From NCBI GenBank assembly GCA_965230045.1, contig OZ245940.1:3720001-3784000 (forward strand): a stretch of 64,000 nucleotides of DNA, written 5' to 3'. Made by a program: the position numbers and the translations under genes. Below are positions 34,591-44,293 of the stretch, one piece after another (positions within the stretch are counted from its first letter, which is position 1; every line of letters starts with the position of its first letter). The notes under the pieces were generated by a model. The model was given only the letters and a program-made list of their open reading frames with translations, ran no database searches and had not been told where the DNA came from. The DNA is from G963662905 sp965230045 (lineage in GTDB: Bacteria > Bacteroidota > Bacteroidia > Bacteroidales > WRLA01).

Positions 34591-35469
34591 ATGCCAAACG
34601 TAAAAACCGTCAAGGAAAGCCCTTTGTTCCGGGCTTTAACAGAAGAAGAAATCAGGGAATTTTTGAAATTCGGACAGCATCAGCTTGTAAAGCAGGGAGA
34701 TTATATCATCCTTGCACGCGAGAATAAACACAGCCTTTTTATTGTACTCTCGGGGCAACTTACCGCCGAAATCCCCGGTTCAGAAAATGTAAGCTATACA
34801 AATCCTGATTTTTTCGGCGAAATAGCATTTGTTAACGAACATTACCGCGCCGCTTCCGTAATTGCCGATCAGGATTCTGAACTGATTTCGTTTGATCATA
34901 GCCTTTTGCACAATCAGGAAATAAACACGGTCATTTTAAAGAAGATCCTCATCAATATTGTAAACCGTATCAGCAGTTATCTGCGCACAAATTCGAATAC
35001 TTCAAGCCGTTTGCTCATCCAGAATGGCGAAGATGAGAAAGTGGAGTTCAAATCAAGCCTGCGTTATAACCTGCATACCGGTAAATTTGACAAAAATATT
35101 GAACAGGCCAGCCTGAAAACCATTGCCGCTTTCCTCAATTCCGAAGGAGGTACTTTATTGATCGGTATTGAAGATAATGGAAATATATTCGGCCTTGAAA
35201 AAGACCAGTTTGCCAATGAAGACAAGGCCATGCTGCATTTATCAAATCTGGTAAAAACCAAGATATCCATGCATCACCTTACTTTCCTGAAAATCCACAT
35301 TGAAGAAATGGATGGCAAGGAAATTATGAGGGTTGATGTTCATCCGGCTAATTTACCGGCCTACTATACAGGCAATAATGATGAAATATTTTATATACGT
35401 ACCGGCCCGTCAACCTCCCAACTCAAAGTAAGCGAGCTTTATACGTATATTCAGAAAAGATTTTCTTAA
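34591..35469 (+). CDS. Cyclic-nucleotide-binding domain fused to an AlbA_2 (Schlafen-type) domain
   Basis: The 292-residue protein has an N-terminal cNMP-binding fold (about 8-125: L-F-I-V-L-S-G-Q-L, F-G-E-I-A-F near 71-76) and a C-terminal AlbA_2/divergent AAA-4 domain (about 148-270: V-E-F-K-S-S-L-R, then A-A-F-L-N-S-E-G-G-T-L-L-I-G-I-E-D). AlbA_2 domains occur in putative nucleic-acid-binding regulators and Schlafen-like proteins. No helix-turn-helix is present, so it is not a CRP-type activator. The signal and target are unknown; an allosteric nucleotide switch on a Schlafen-like module is an inference. Its stop overlaps the stop of the convergent DUF4197 gene by 4 bp. Confidence 0.85.
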   Translation: MPNVKTVKESPLFRALTEEEIREFLKFGQHQLVKQGDYIILARENKHSLFIVLSGQLTAEIPGSENVSYTNPDFFGEIAFVNEHYRAASVIADQDSELISFDHSLLHNQEINTVILKKILINIVNRISSYLRTNSNTSSRLLIQNGEDEKVEFKSSLRYNLHTGKFDKNIEQASLKTIAAFLNSEGGTLLIGIEDNGNIFGLEKDQFANEDKAMLHLSNLVKTKISMHHLTFLKIHIEEMDGKEIMRVDVHPANLPAYYTGNNDEIFYIRTGPSTSQLKVSELYTYIQKRFS

Positions 35470-36212
35470 TCACCAAAAACCCTTTTCAGGATATCGTTGA
35501 CGCGGGCAAGCGGATCGTGGCGGATTTGTTTTTCCTCTTCCGCGATTTTCACAAATAACCCATCGAGGGCTTTTGTTGTAACATACTCATCCAAAGGAAC
35601 ATTAACAGGTGTCAAGCCGGCAAGCTGACCGATCAGGCTATTGGCCACTTCATTATAATTTGATGTAAGGAAACCCCAGCTTTCATTGGCCGAAACGCCT
35701 TCTACCAGCGGTTTCTCCAGCGATGAATTTACTTTGGGCTGATAAAGCGACTGTAATTTATCATAAGTATGGTCAATCAGGTACTGCGTGGCGGCATTAT
35801 CATCACCATTAAGGATATTAAACGCATCACTGATGGTCATTTCCGTTATTGCGCTCCAAAAAACCTCTGCGGCTTCTGCAGCAGCATCTTCTGCGGCGCG
35901 GTTCATTTTCAGCACCATCTCATCAACATAATCTTGACCAAACGGCAGCATTTCTATATTGTCGGTAATAACTGCTGCCTCTTCAGGCATTAATATCTTA
36001 ATAAGGGGATCGCCAAAATATCCATTCAAGGCCGAAACCCGGCTTACACTGGTATCTGTACTGACAATCAATGCCGACTTTAAGCCTTCAACAACCTCTG
36101 CTTCGGTTAGGGCAGGCGTAAGGTCATCAATAATTTCTTTGGTTTCTTCGCAGGATGTGAAAACAAAAACAGAAATAATTACGGCGAAAAGAATGCTTTT
36201 TAAATGTTTCAT
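35466..36212 (-). CDS. DUF4197 lipoprotein
   Basis: The 248-residue protein has a lipoprotein signal (F-V-F-T-S-C21) and the DUF4197 body with E-V-V-E-G-L-K-S-A-L, Y-F-G-D-P-L-I-K-I-L, and the late K-A-L-D-G-L-F. It should be anchored in the periplasm or outer membrane. The family is widespread in Bacteroidota and Proteobacteria and has no known function. It is convergent with the preceding gene and divergent from the thioesterase gene. Confidence 0.9.
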   Translation of the reverse strand: MKHLKSILFAVIISVFVFTSCEETKEIIDDLTPALTEAEVVEGLKSALIVSTDTSVSRVSALNGYFGDPLIKILMPEEAAVITDNIEMLPFGQDYVDEMVLKMNRAAEDAAAEAAEVFWSAITEMTISDAFNILNGDDNAATQYLIDHTYDKLQSLYQPKVNSSLEKPLVEGVSANESWGFLTSNYNEVANSLIGQLAGLTPVNVPLDEYVTTKALDGLFVKIAEEEKQIRHDPLARVNDILKRVFGD

Positions 36213-36305
36213 ATTTTAATTTAATTTTTAAGCTGACATACAGTAATATAGGAATAGGATTCTAACAAATTGCAGGCCAAATTTTAATATCAACTACAAA
36301 GCTAT

Positions 36306-36313
36306 TAATTTTG
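36306..36313 (+). promoter_or_regulatory. Candidate -7 box (TAATTTTG)
   Basis: It matches TAnnTTTG 41 nt upstream of the thioesterase ATG, in the gap between divergent genes. Confidence 0.4.
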
Positions 36314-36354
36314 TTCAGTATTACATTATTCAGAATAGGTTCAAAAACATTATT

Positions 36355-36831
36355 ATGAAACGCTTATACAATCCCTACCGGAAGCTCGAAGGGTACAATT
36401 GTTTCGGCTGTTCGCCCGACAACCCGATTGGTTTAAAACTAAATTTCTTTGAAGATGGAGAAAAAGTGATCAGCACCTGGAGCCCATCGATGGACTATCA
36501 GGGTTATTTTCACATTTTACATGGCGGCATACAAGCCACAATGATGGACGAAATTGCCAGTTGGGTGGTTTTGGTCAAAGTAAAAACAGCCGGCGTAACC
36601 AGCCGTTTGAACTGCAAATACATAAAAAGCGTTGAGATTGACAAAGGAGAAATCAGGCTTGAAGCCAAATTGCGCGAAATGAAACGCAACCTGGCCTATA
36701 TCGATGTTTCCCTTTTTGATGGCGAAGGTACTTTATGTGCCTCAGCAGAAGCTGTATATTTCACTTTCCCGGAAGAAGTGGCACGCAAAAAACTACATTT
36801 CCCGAAAATTGAAGAATTTTACGAAGAATAG
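36355..36831 (+). CDS. PaaI-type hotdog-fold thioesterase
   Basis: The 158-residue protein has the hotdog thioesterase pattern: the helix motif L-H-G-G-I-Q-A-T-M-M-D-E near 61-72, with His and Asp/Glu at the expected catalytic places, followed by the strand L-N-C-K-Y-I-K. Such enzymes hydrolyse acyl-CoA thioesters in the cytoplasm; substrate not predictable. The N-terminal N-C-F-G-C-S-P-D-N-P-I-G-L block is common in this subgroup. It is convergent with the next gene, 8 bp away. Confidence 0.9.
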   Translation: MKRLYNPYRKLEGYNCFGCSPDNPIGLKLNFFEDGEKVISTWSPSMDYQGYFHILHGGIQATMMDEIASWVVLVKVKTAGVTSRLNCKYIKSVEIDKGEIRLEAKLREMKRNLAYIDVSLFDGEGTLCASAEAVYFTFPEEVARKKLHFPKIEEFYEE

Positions 36832-36839
36832 CCCGCACA

Positions 36840-37943
36840 TTACAAATACTGCTCCCTAATTTGGCGAAAAAAGGCAATCCAGTCAATATTGGCCGATCCT
36901 GACCCAAAGCGCAGCATTACAAGATTGTTTTTGGGATCGATATAAATATACTGCCCCAAAATACCTTTGGCAAAGAAACTGCCGTCATCAAGCACACGCC
37001 AATGCATGATGTAGGGATATCCGCGCGAATCACGGGAATCGTTTTTTGTATTAAAAAGCGCATCGAAATAGGATTCCGGTATGATCTGTTTTCCGTTCCA
37101 GAAGCCCCGATGCCGGCAAATCAAGCCAAAACGGGCAAAATCAATCAAAGAGGAATTTAGACAACAAAATGCTTTAATGGTCTGATGCTTTTTGCTATCG
37201 GTATTCCAGCTCGCATCATAAGCCATCCCGGCAGGTTTCCATATTTTTTCGCTTAGATATTCGTTCAGCTTCATGCCTGTTGCCGACTCAACAGCCATTG
37301 CAAGAAGCTGTGTATTAGCAGATTGATATTGATAATTATTTCCGGGCACATCAACTACTTTGAGTTGGCGCACAAATTTATCCAAGTGCGTTCCGTAATA
37401 AAACTTCGCCATATGGCCGAAAGGGTTGTAATAAGCTTCCGTAAAGTTGAGGCCGGAGCGCATATTCATCAAGTCAATCAGATGGATTTGTTCAAAACCA
37501 TTTGGCAGGTCCGCAACATAATCGGTTACGGGATCATCAAAGCTTTTGATTTTTCCTTCATCGCGCGCAATACCGGCCAATACCGAAACCACAGATTTTG
37601 TAACGCTAAAGGAAGCCAGTACCGAAGCAGAATCAATATCCTTGAAGTAGATTTCGCTTATAATGCTGTCATCTTTCAAGACCATAAATGCCAGGCTTTT
37701 GTTTTTCTCCAGATAGGCGGAAAAATCCGGATGCTTTTTATCCACCAATGAATCAGGAAGTTTTGGAATAAAAGGTTCTCCCCTGCTCATCTCCGACACT
37801 TCATCACCTTTAAGAACAGGAACTTCCGGGAATTTGCGGTAATCTTTTTCATCAGCAAAATTATAGTAGAAAAAACGGGCTACATGGCAGGCATTCATAA
37901 GCATTACAATTGACAACAGGATAATTATGCGGAAATATTTCAT
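36840..37943 (-). CDS. Beta-lactamase-fold serine hydrolase lipoprotein
   Basis: Beginning at the ATG at 37943 the 367-residue protein has a lipobox (L-M-N-A-C19); the in-frame ATG at 37985 would precede it by 14 residues unlike a signal. The catalytic S-V-T-K (SxxK) near 113-116 and Y-Q-S-A-N (YxN) near 203-207 are present, as in class C-type penicillin-binding or esterase families. It probably acts on peptidoglycan peptides or esters in the periplasm; antibiotic resistance is not implied. It follows the TPR-histidine kinase gene on the same strand after about 118 bp. Confidence 0.87.
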   Translation of the reverse strand: MKYFRIIILLSIVMLMNACHVARFFYYNFADEKDYRKFPEVPVLKGDEVSEMSRGEPFIPKLPDSLVDKKHPDFSAYLEKNKSLAFMVLKDDSIISEIYFKDIDSASVLASFSVTKSVVSVLAGIARDEGKIKSFDDPVTDYVADLPNGFEQIHLIDLMNMRSGLNFTEAYYNPFGHMAKFYYGTHLDKFVRQLKVVDVPGNNYQYQSANTQLLAMAVESATGMKLNEYLSEKIWKPAGMAYDASWNTDSKKHQTIKAFCCLNSSLIDFARFGLICRHRGFWNGKQIIPESYFDALFNTKNDSRDSRGYPYIMHWRVLDDGSFFAKGILGQYIYIDPKNNLVMLRFGSGSANIDWIAFFRQIREQYL

Positions 37944-38061
37944 AAACTTAGCTTCATGGACAAAAATAAAAAGATTGCGTATCACTTATACGAAAAAGGA
38001 CAAATCTTCTTTTTGCGGATAATATGTAGGCTACAATAATTCAGGAATGGCTGAAAAAGAT

Positions 38062-40014
38062 TCACGAAACAGTAGTATCAAAATCATTCAGTTCAATCCA
38101 AAATTCGGCTCCTTTTCCTTCTGATGAACGAACACCAATATTCCAGCCATGTGCCTCTGCCGCGATTTTACAAAATGCCAGCCCCAAGCCCGTGCTGCCC
38201 ATATGACTTTCTTTGGGCTGATCGAGTTGGCTGAATTTTTTAAACAGCCGCTGATGATCCTCCTTTTTAATGCCCGGCCCGTTATCTTTCACAGAAACAT
38301 ACAAGGCCGACGTACTTTTCCTGCGCACCAAAACCTGCACAACATCCGATGAATAACTAAACTTCAACGCATTACTAAGCAGGTTGACCATCATACGGTG
38401 AAAAATATTTTTATCGGCAAAAACGGTATAAGTATTATCAGTCTGCAAATCGATAATTATACTCTTTGGGATACGCAAAAAATCCTGCTCATCAATTGCT
38501 TTTTTCAGGAGTTGATCAAGTACAAATTTTTCTTTATACAGTTTCATTTCTTTCTCTTCTGAGGAACTCACGTCCAACATATTCATCACCATTGTAAGCA
38601 TTTGGTTTGCTGAATTTTTCACCAATTCGGCACGTTCTTTTTCATCCTCAAAAAGATCAACATTCACCAGAAGGTTCAAAGGATTTTTCAAATCATGCAC
38701 CAGCATATGGATAAATGATTGTTTCTGAATATCCAATTCTTTGAGCTTATTATAGGCTTTTTGGATTTCAACAGCTTTATTTTCAATTTCCTGTTTTTGC
38801 TGCTCAATTTCCATGTTTTTCGCCAGCAGCTCATTATGTGCCGATTTTATTTTCCTACGCGCAGCAAACAGGTAAACAGAGAAAAAGACGAGGATCAGGA
38901 ATAACACCAGTACAGAAATCAGAATAATATTCTTGCGTTTCATGGCCCATTCGTTCTCGACCAGGCGAAGTTTTTGCTGTTCAATTTCCGTTTCTTTTTT
39001 CTGGATTTCGTAGCGTGTATTCAGTTCCGCAATTTGCGCATCCCGCTCCCTGTAAAAAACACGATGCCTGATTTGCTCATATGCGCTCATGAAATGAAAT
39101 GCCTTTTTAAAATTTCCCAACTTACTATAGGCTGTTGCCAGTATCTCGGCAGAAACCACACAATATGCATCCAACTGCATTTGAACCGACTTGGAATAAG
39201 AGAGTTCAGCATATTCGACAGCAGGCTGCGTTTTTCCAAATTGATAATAAGTTGACGCCAGATTATTCATCAATTCAATTTCAAGGACTTCATTCCCTTT
39301 AGCTGCTTCCAATGCCTGATGGAGTATATCCAAAGCCTTTTGAAACAATTTCTGATCGCGGTAAACAGCTGCTTTAATGGCCAGGTTTTTAATGTGATAA
39401 GAATAATTATCATACAGTTTTTCAAGTTTCAATGAAGAATCTGCCCAAAGAAGCGCATTTTCATGATCCTTACTTTCGTGATATACGGCTGCAATCCGAT
39501 TGGCAATTCCAACTGTAACCTCCTTTCTGTCAGTATTTAAAGCTGCATTCCAAGATTGAAAAAGATATTTCTGCGCATCATCAAACTGTTGCATTGCACG
39601 AAATTGCTCCCCAATCAACAAAAGCATTACCGTTTTGGGATATAATTGTTCTGCTCCACTAAAAACATCCAGACCTTCAAAGGCATAAACAAGAGCGGAA
39701 TCAATATGCCCATTTTCAATATAAGTATTGCACAGCCAGTAATAACCCTTATATGCTTTCGACACTTCATTACAGGATAAAGCCTTATTTATCAGCAGCT
39801 TGGAATAAAATATTGTGGAATCAGTTTTATAAGTCCGCCAATAATTCAGGATTTGCCGCAATGATTCAAGTTCCGCTGAATCCGTTTGGGCCGTTCTATA
39901 AGAAACCAGTATATCATGAGGTGTTGTTTGTTGTGCAATAGATTGCTGCAAACAAAGAAAGCGGGTTAAAAAGAACAAAATGACGGCAAAAAGCGCTATG
40001 TGTTTGGTTTTCAT
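38062..40014 (-). CDS. TPR-containing sensor histidine kinase
   Basis: The 650-residue protein has a signal peptide (about 1-28), a periplasmic array of TPR-like helical repeats (about 35-330), a membrane helix (about 360-382), a coiled coil (about 385-425) and a kinase core with H440 in V-H-D-L-K-N-P-L, then the ATP-binding N, G1 and G2 boxes (N-L-L-S-N-A-L-K, D-N-G-P-G-I, G-L-G-L-A-F). The TPR domain probably senses a protein or peptide partner. There is no response regulator beside it or fused to it, so its partner is elsewhere. It reads out from the same region as the divergent kinase at 40254. Confidence 0.9.
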   Translation of the reverse strand: MKTKHIALFAVILFFLTRFLCLQQSIAQQTTPHDILVSYRTAQTDSAELESLRQILNYWRTYKTDSTIFYSKLLINKALSCNEVSKAYKGYYWLCNTYIENGHIDSALVYAFEGLDVFSGAEQLYPKTVMLLLIGEQFRAMQQFDDAQKYLFQSWNAALNTDRKEVTVGIANRIAAVYHESKDHENALLWADSSLKLEKLYDNYSYHIKNLAIKAAVYRDQKLFQKALDILHQALEAAKGNEVLEIELMNNLASTYYQFGKTQPAVEYAELSYSKSVQMQLDAYCVVSAEILATAYSKLGNFKKAFHFMSAYEQIRHRVFYRERDAQIAELNTRYEIQKKETEIEQQKLRLVENEWAMKRKNIILISVLVLFLILVFFSVYLFAARRKIKSAHNELLAKNMEIEQQKQEIENKAVEIQKAYNKLKELDIQKQSFIHMLVHDLKNPLNLLVNVDLFEDEKERAELVKNSANQMLTMVMNMLDVSSSEEKEMKLYKEKFVLDQLLKKAIDEQDFLRIPKSIIIDLQTDNTYTVFADKNIFHRMMVNLLSNALKFSYSSDVVQVLVRRKSTSALYVSVKDNGPGIKKEDHQRLFKKFSQLDQPKESHMGSTGLGLAFCKIAAEAHGWNIGVRSSEGKGAEFWIELNDFDTTVS

Positions 40015-40228
40015 ACATCACAAATATAATCTAAAATTGGATGCGGAAGCAGATAAAGATATTGAATATCAAGAAAGCTACACCAGCCCTGCCAAGAATT
40101 TACAGGCAGCCTGCTAGGTTAAAAAGAATTATGCGTTTCCGGAAAAGATTAATAAAATTGCCCGGGACCTAAGCGCGGAAAATTTACCGGCGGATAAATT
40201 CAGGACTTCATTTACGGATAAGATTATG

Positions 40229-40236
40229 TATATTTG
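40229..40236 (+). promoter_or_regulatory. Candidate -7 box (TATATTTG) setting the kinase start
   Basis: It matches TAnnTTTG 17 nt before the ATG at 40254. The alternative GTG start at 40236 lies inside the box, so it is unlikely to be used. Confidence 0.45.
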
Positions 40237-40253
40237 TGAATCGGAATACCACA

Positions 40254-43200
40254 ATGAAAAAACAAATTCAAACCATACTGCTTTTCCTGTTTTTTATACC
40301 GCATCTGGCCTTCGGCGGCGAAGAGCATCAATTCCTGTCATTAACAAATGATAACGGACTGTCAGCCAGCCTGGTAACATCTATCGTTAAGGACAGTCTC
40401 GGTTTTATGTGGTTTAGCACTTCTGATGGCCTGAACCGCTTTGACGGGCAGGAGTTTAAGGTTTTCCGTCAAAACATCAATGATCCGCACTCCCTTCCTG
40501 CAGAGAATATAAGACGGTCATTTATTGATTTTGAAGGCAAACTTTGGCTGTCAACGGTTGACAGTGGATTATGCGTTATGGATCCCTACACGGAAAAATT
40601 CTATAAAATCCGTCCACCCGGCCCATTCGACAAAATGAATATCATGAGCATCACCTCAGACAAAAACAATAATATCTGGGCAGGAACATGGACACAAGGG
40701 CTTTTATTTTATGATCAGAAAAACAAAGAATCAAAATTAATTCACCTCCCATCACAGCGCAGCGACAATAAACCTGTGAATATAAGGGATCTGCTGTTTA
40801 TTGGGGACACTTTATGGATCGCCACACAACATCAGGGATTAATCAAGTATTTGCCCGAATCAGGGATATTGCGCCAGTTTTTCACGATTGGGATGGACAA
40901 TATTGATACACTCAATTCTATTCATACCCTGGCCTATAATGGTGAATATCTTTGGCTTGGAACTACCCGTTCATATCTTTTCCGATTTGACCTGAACACC
41001 CATGAGACTTTGCCTATTGAATATCTCGACAAGGAATACGACCACTCATTCCGCACGGTTACCGACCTGCTTTTTCAGGGAAAAGATACGTTGTGGATAT
41101 CCAGCACGGATGGAGGTGTTTTCCTCTTGAATACGGAAACGCTCCAGGCAGATATTTTTTCCTGTGAAGAAATGAAACACGGCCTGAACTACAATTCAAT
41201 CAGATGTTTATACCTCGATAATCAAAATATTTTATGGGTTGGAAACAATGGAATGGGGATCAATTATTTCAGGCCGGAAGACAAACGGTTTGAGCTGTTT
41301 TCAACATCAGAAATATCAGATTACCAGCTTGATTTCAAGAGTGTACGCGCAATTAATAAACATAAAGACTATATATACATAGGCGGATATAACGGATTTA
41401 ATGAAATCAATACAAAAACAAATAAAACCACATATATTTTAGATGAAACTCCTGTATATTCCATTGCCATTGACAGCATTAACAACCAAATTATTATAGG
41501 CACTGAAGGCGCTAATATATTTTCCTACAAACCGAACACAATGGAAATAAAGCGCCACCTGCTTGAATTTCAAAAGAAAAACGGAGCAAAAATCCGATTG
41601 GAATTTATATATAATATCCTGCCAATAAGCGACAAGCGGTTTTTATTGGGAACCATAAAAGGTATTGCCATCCTCAACGGGAAAACACTCGAAATTGAGG
41701 CATTTTACGAACATGAGCCCGGCAAGGCAAACAGTCTTCAGCCCGGATATGTTTTCAGCCTTTTTAAAGATTCCCGAAACCGGATATGGATTGGGACAGA
41801 CGGAGGCGGACTGAGCCTTTTTGACATTGAAAGCGGCAGCTTTACCCGATATAATGTCTCAAATACAGACAATGCACTGCTTTCGAATGTAATACTGAGT
41901 ATTAATGAAGACAATGAAGGCAAACTCTGGTTGGGCACGGACCGCGGTTTATGCGGTTTTGTTCCTGAAGAGAAAATTTTCATCGCTATTACAACTGAAG
42001 ACGGCCTGCCCAACAGCACTGTATATGCCATTTTGGAAGGCCAAAACGGCAAACTATGGCTCAGTACCAATCAGGGAATTTGTTCTTTTGATCAGAAAAA
42101 CAGGAATATTGAGCAATTTACTACCCGCGATGGCCTGATGAACAATGAATTCAATAAAGCAGCTTATTTTAAAGATGCTGAAGGTTTTATCTATTTCGGA
42201 GGCGTGGAAGGAGCAGTGTGTTTCGACCCATCCAATATCAACCTTGGAAACCGGCAACAGGCACCGGTTTTCAGCCAGATATCCGTCTTCAATGCCCCCA
42301 TTGAAACCGACACTATCATTCCTTATAAAAGAATATTCAATATCCTTCCCAACTATCATTTTATCAGTTTTGAGATTTCCAGTTTAAACTATCTTTATCC
42401 CGGTGAAAACCAGTACCAATACCGACTGCTTGGCCTTTCTGACCAATGGATCAATAACGGAAAAAACAGCTCCATTTCACTGGTTGACCCAACTCCCGGA
42501 GAATACCAGCTTCAGGTACGAACATCACTCAACGGCCATAATTGGGTTGAAACACAAAACAATATCAAACTGATTATAAAGCCCCGTTTAATCGAATCCA
42601 AATGGTTTATTATTTCAATGGTGGCATTTCTTATCCTGCTCGTTTTTATTATTTTTCAGCTACGCTTCCGTTACCTAAAGGCACAGGAAATTCTCCTTCA
42701 GAAACTGGTTGACCGCCGCACGCATGAGCTCAGCGATTCCAATGAAAACCTAAAAAAGGAAATTTCCATCCGTGAAGCAACAGAAAAACAATTGCGCGAT
42801 GCCAATAATACCAAGGACAAATTTTTTAGCATTATCGCACACGATCTGCGTTCGCCATTTATGAGCTTACAGGGCTTTTCTGATTTACTGATGCAGGAAT
42901 GGGATGATTATGACGAAAGGGAAAAACAGGAAATGGTGCGTAAAATCAATAAAAACTCCCGCACAACTTTCCGTTTGCTCAATAGCTTGCTCGAATGGTC
43001 GCGCTTGCAGCAAGGCACCATTAAAGCGCGTCTTTCAGCCATCAACGCCTGCACCATTGCAAATGAAGTCATAAATGAAATATCGGCACAGGCAGAAATA
43101 AAGAACATCAGGATGCTTTGCCATTGCGATCCGGGCATCAAACTTATTGGCGATGAAAACATGCTGGCCACAGTTTTGAGGAACATACTTTCCAATTCGA

Positions 43201-43484
43201 TCAAATTTACCCACGAAAACGGATTGATTGAGTGCTCCGTTGAAAAAACAATCCATACAGTACGCATCACAATTGAAGACAATGGTATTGGCATGGATGA
43301 TGAAACCGGCAAAAACCTTTTCCGCATAGAAAACAGCAGCCGCGAAGGCACCAATGGAGAAAAAGGCAGCGGTTTTGGACTGGCCATTGCAGCCGAGCTC
43401 ATACGCCTGATGAAAGGAAGCATTCAAGTAGAAAGCCAGATAAATCAGGGCAGCCGGTTTATCATTGAATTTCCCCGCGCCTAA
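40254..43484 (+). CDS. Two-component sensor kinase with periplasmic propeller (ligand_gated Reg_prop / Y_Y_Y) domains
   Basis: The 1076-residue protein has a signal peptide (about 1-17), a double set of beta-propeller repeats with the Reg_prop pattern (G-L-S-A-S-L-V-T-S-I..., W-F-S-T-S-D-G-L-N-R, through about 690), a Y_Y_Y domain (about 700-775), a membrane helix (about 785-805), and a kinase core with H862 in I-I-A-H-D-L-R-S-P-F followed by N, D and G boxes. It resembles hybrid two-component systems of Bacteroidota that sense glycans or other ligands, but it ends after the ATP-binding domain with no receiver and no AraC domain. It is therefore a classic kinase whose response regulator is not in the window. 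Confidence 0.92.
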   Translation: MKKQIQTILLFLFFIPHLAFGGEEHQFLSLTNDNGLSASLVTSIVKDSLGFMWFSTSDGLNRFDGQEFKVFRQNINDPHSLPAENIRRSFIDFEGKLWLSTVDSGLCVMDPYTEKFYKIRPPGPFDKMNIMSITSDKNNNIWAGTWTQGLLFYDQKNKESKLIHLPSQRSDNKPVNIRDLLFIGDTLWIATQHQGLIKYLPESGILRQFFTIGMDNIDTLNSIHTLAYNGEYLWLGTTRSYLFRFDLNTHETLPIEYLDKEYDHSFRTVTDLLFQGKDTLWISSTDGGVFLLNTETLQADIFSCEEMKHGLNYNSIRCLYLDNQNILWVGNNGMGINYFRPEDKRFELFSTSEISDYQLDFKSVRAINKHKDYIYIGGYNGFNEINTKTNKTTYILDETPVYSIAIDSINNQIIIGTEGANIFSYKPNTMEIKRHLLEFQKKNGAKIRLEFIYNILPISDKRFLLGTIKGIAILNGKTLEIEAFYEHEPGKANSLQPGYVFSLFKDSRNRIWIGTDGGGLSLFDIESGSFTRYNVSNTDNALLSNVILSINEDNEGKLWLGTDRGLCGFVPEEKIFIAITTEDGLPNSTVYAILEGQNGKLWLSTNQGICSFDQKNRNIEQFTTRDGLMNNEFNKAAYFKDAEGFIYFGGVEGAVCFDPSNINLGNRQQAPVFSQISVFNAPIETDTIIPYKRIFNILPNYHFISFEISSLNYLYPGENQYQYRLLGLSDQWINNGKNSSISLVDPTPGEYQLQVRTSLNGHNWVETQNNIKLIIKPRLIESKWFIISMVAFLILLVFIIFQLRFRYLKAQEILLQKLVDRRTHELSDSNENLKKEISIREATEKQLRDANNTKDKFFSIIAHDLRSPFMSLQGFSDLLMQEWDDYDEREKQEMVRKINKNSRTTFRLLNSLLEWSRLQQGTIKARLSAINACTIANEVINEISAQAEIKNIRMLCHCDPGIKLIGDENMLATVLRNILSNSIKFTHENGLIECSVEKTIHTVRITIEDNGIGMDDETGKNLFRIENSSREGTNGEKGSGFGLAIAAELIRLMKGSIQVESQINQGSRFIIEFPRA

Positions 43485-43600
43485 TATATGCTTTCACTAT
43501 ATTGAAACTTTCCAAATTTCTGCCAGAGATTCCAAAACCTGCAATTTTCACTACATTAGCACGTCAATATAATGATAGTTAACAACCTAAATAAAGCACA

Positions 43601-44179
43601 ATGGAAAAATCGATCAAAGGAACAAAAACAGAACAAAATTTATTAAAATCGTTTGCAGGCGAAAGCCAGGCAAAAAACCGCTATGAATTCTTTGCCAAAG
43701 TAGCCAAAAAAGAAGGTTATGAGCAAATTTCACGCATTTTTCAGGAAACAGCAAACCAGGAAAAAGAGCATGCCAAGCGCTTCTTTAAATTTCTGGAAGG
43801 CGGCATGGTAGAAATTACAGCCTCCTACCCTGCCGGGATTATCGGAACAACCGAAGAAAACCTAAAAGCCGCTGCTGAAGGTGAAAACGAAGAATGGACA
43901 GAACTCTATCCTGAGTTTGCGGAAGTAGCGATGGAAGAAGGTTTCCCAAAAGTAGCCACAGCTTTTAAGATGATTGCAAAAGTGGAAGCAGAGCACGAAC
44001 GCATTTACCTGAAACTGCTGCAAAATATCTCTGAAGACAAAGTATTTATGCGCGAAGGAAAAGTTTGGTGGAAATGCATCAATTGCGGTTATATTTACGA
44101 AAGCAAAAAAGCCCTGCAAACCTGCCCTGCATGCCTGCACCCACAGGCTTATATGCAGCTTAAGGAAGACAATATTTAA
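43601..44179 (+). CDS. rbr: Rubrerythrin
   Basis: The 192-residue protein has a diiron ferritin-like domain with paired E-x-x-H motifs (F-A-G-E-S-Q-A...N-Q-E-K-E-H near 18-50, and V-E-A-E-H-E-R near 127-133) and a C-terminal rubredoxin-like domain (C-x2-C-G...C-x2-C, about 158-180). Rubrerythrins reduce hydrogen peroxide with electrons from rubredoxin or NAD(P)H oxidoreductases in anaerobes and microaerophiles. Its presence fits an oxygen-sensitive life style. It has a 116-bp upstream gap with no recognisable box and a hairpin after the stop. Confidence 0.96.
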   Translation: MEKSIKGTKTEQNLLKSFAGESQAKNRYEFFAKVAKKEGYEQISRIFQETANQEKEHAKRFFKFLEGGMVEITASYPAGIIGTTEENLKAAAEGENEEWTELYPEFAEVAMEEGFPKVATAFKMIAKVEAEHERIYLKLLQNISEDKVFMREGKVWWKCINCGYIYESKKALQTCPACLHPQAYMQLKEDNI

Positions 44180-44193
44180 AAGCTATATACTGT

Positions 44194-44225
44194 AAAGGCT
44201 TCATTTCGTAGGGAATGGAGCCTTT
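44194..44225 (+). terminator. Hairpin after rbr, possible terminator
   Basis: AAAGGCTTCATT pairs with AATGGAGCCTTT with one wobble and an 8-nt loop. It lacks a T run, so its activity is uncertain. Confidence 0.5.
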
Positions 44226-44293
44226 GCCAAACTTTTGGGCATTGATGGCGATCCATATGAAGGCTTATTGAAATTTGGGCGGAAAACTAAAAA

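Noticed and set aside
36840..37943. Antibiotic-resistance beta-lactamase
   Set aside because: It has the SxxK and YxN fold motifs, but these are shared by many esterases and peptidases; a lipoprotein of this type cannot be called a resistance enzyme from sequence.
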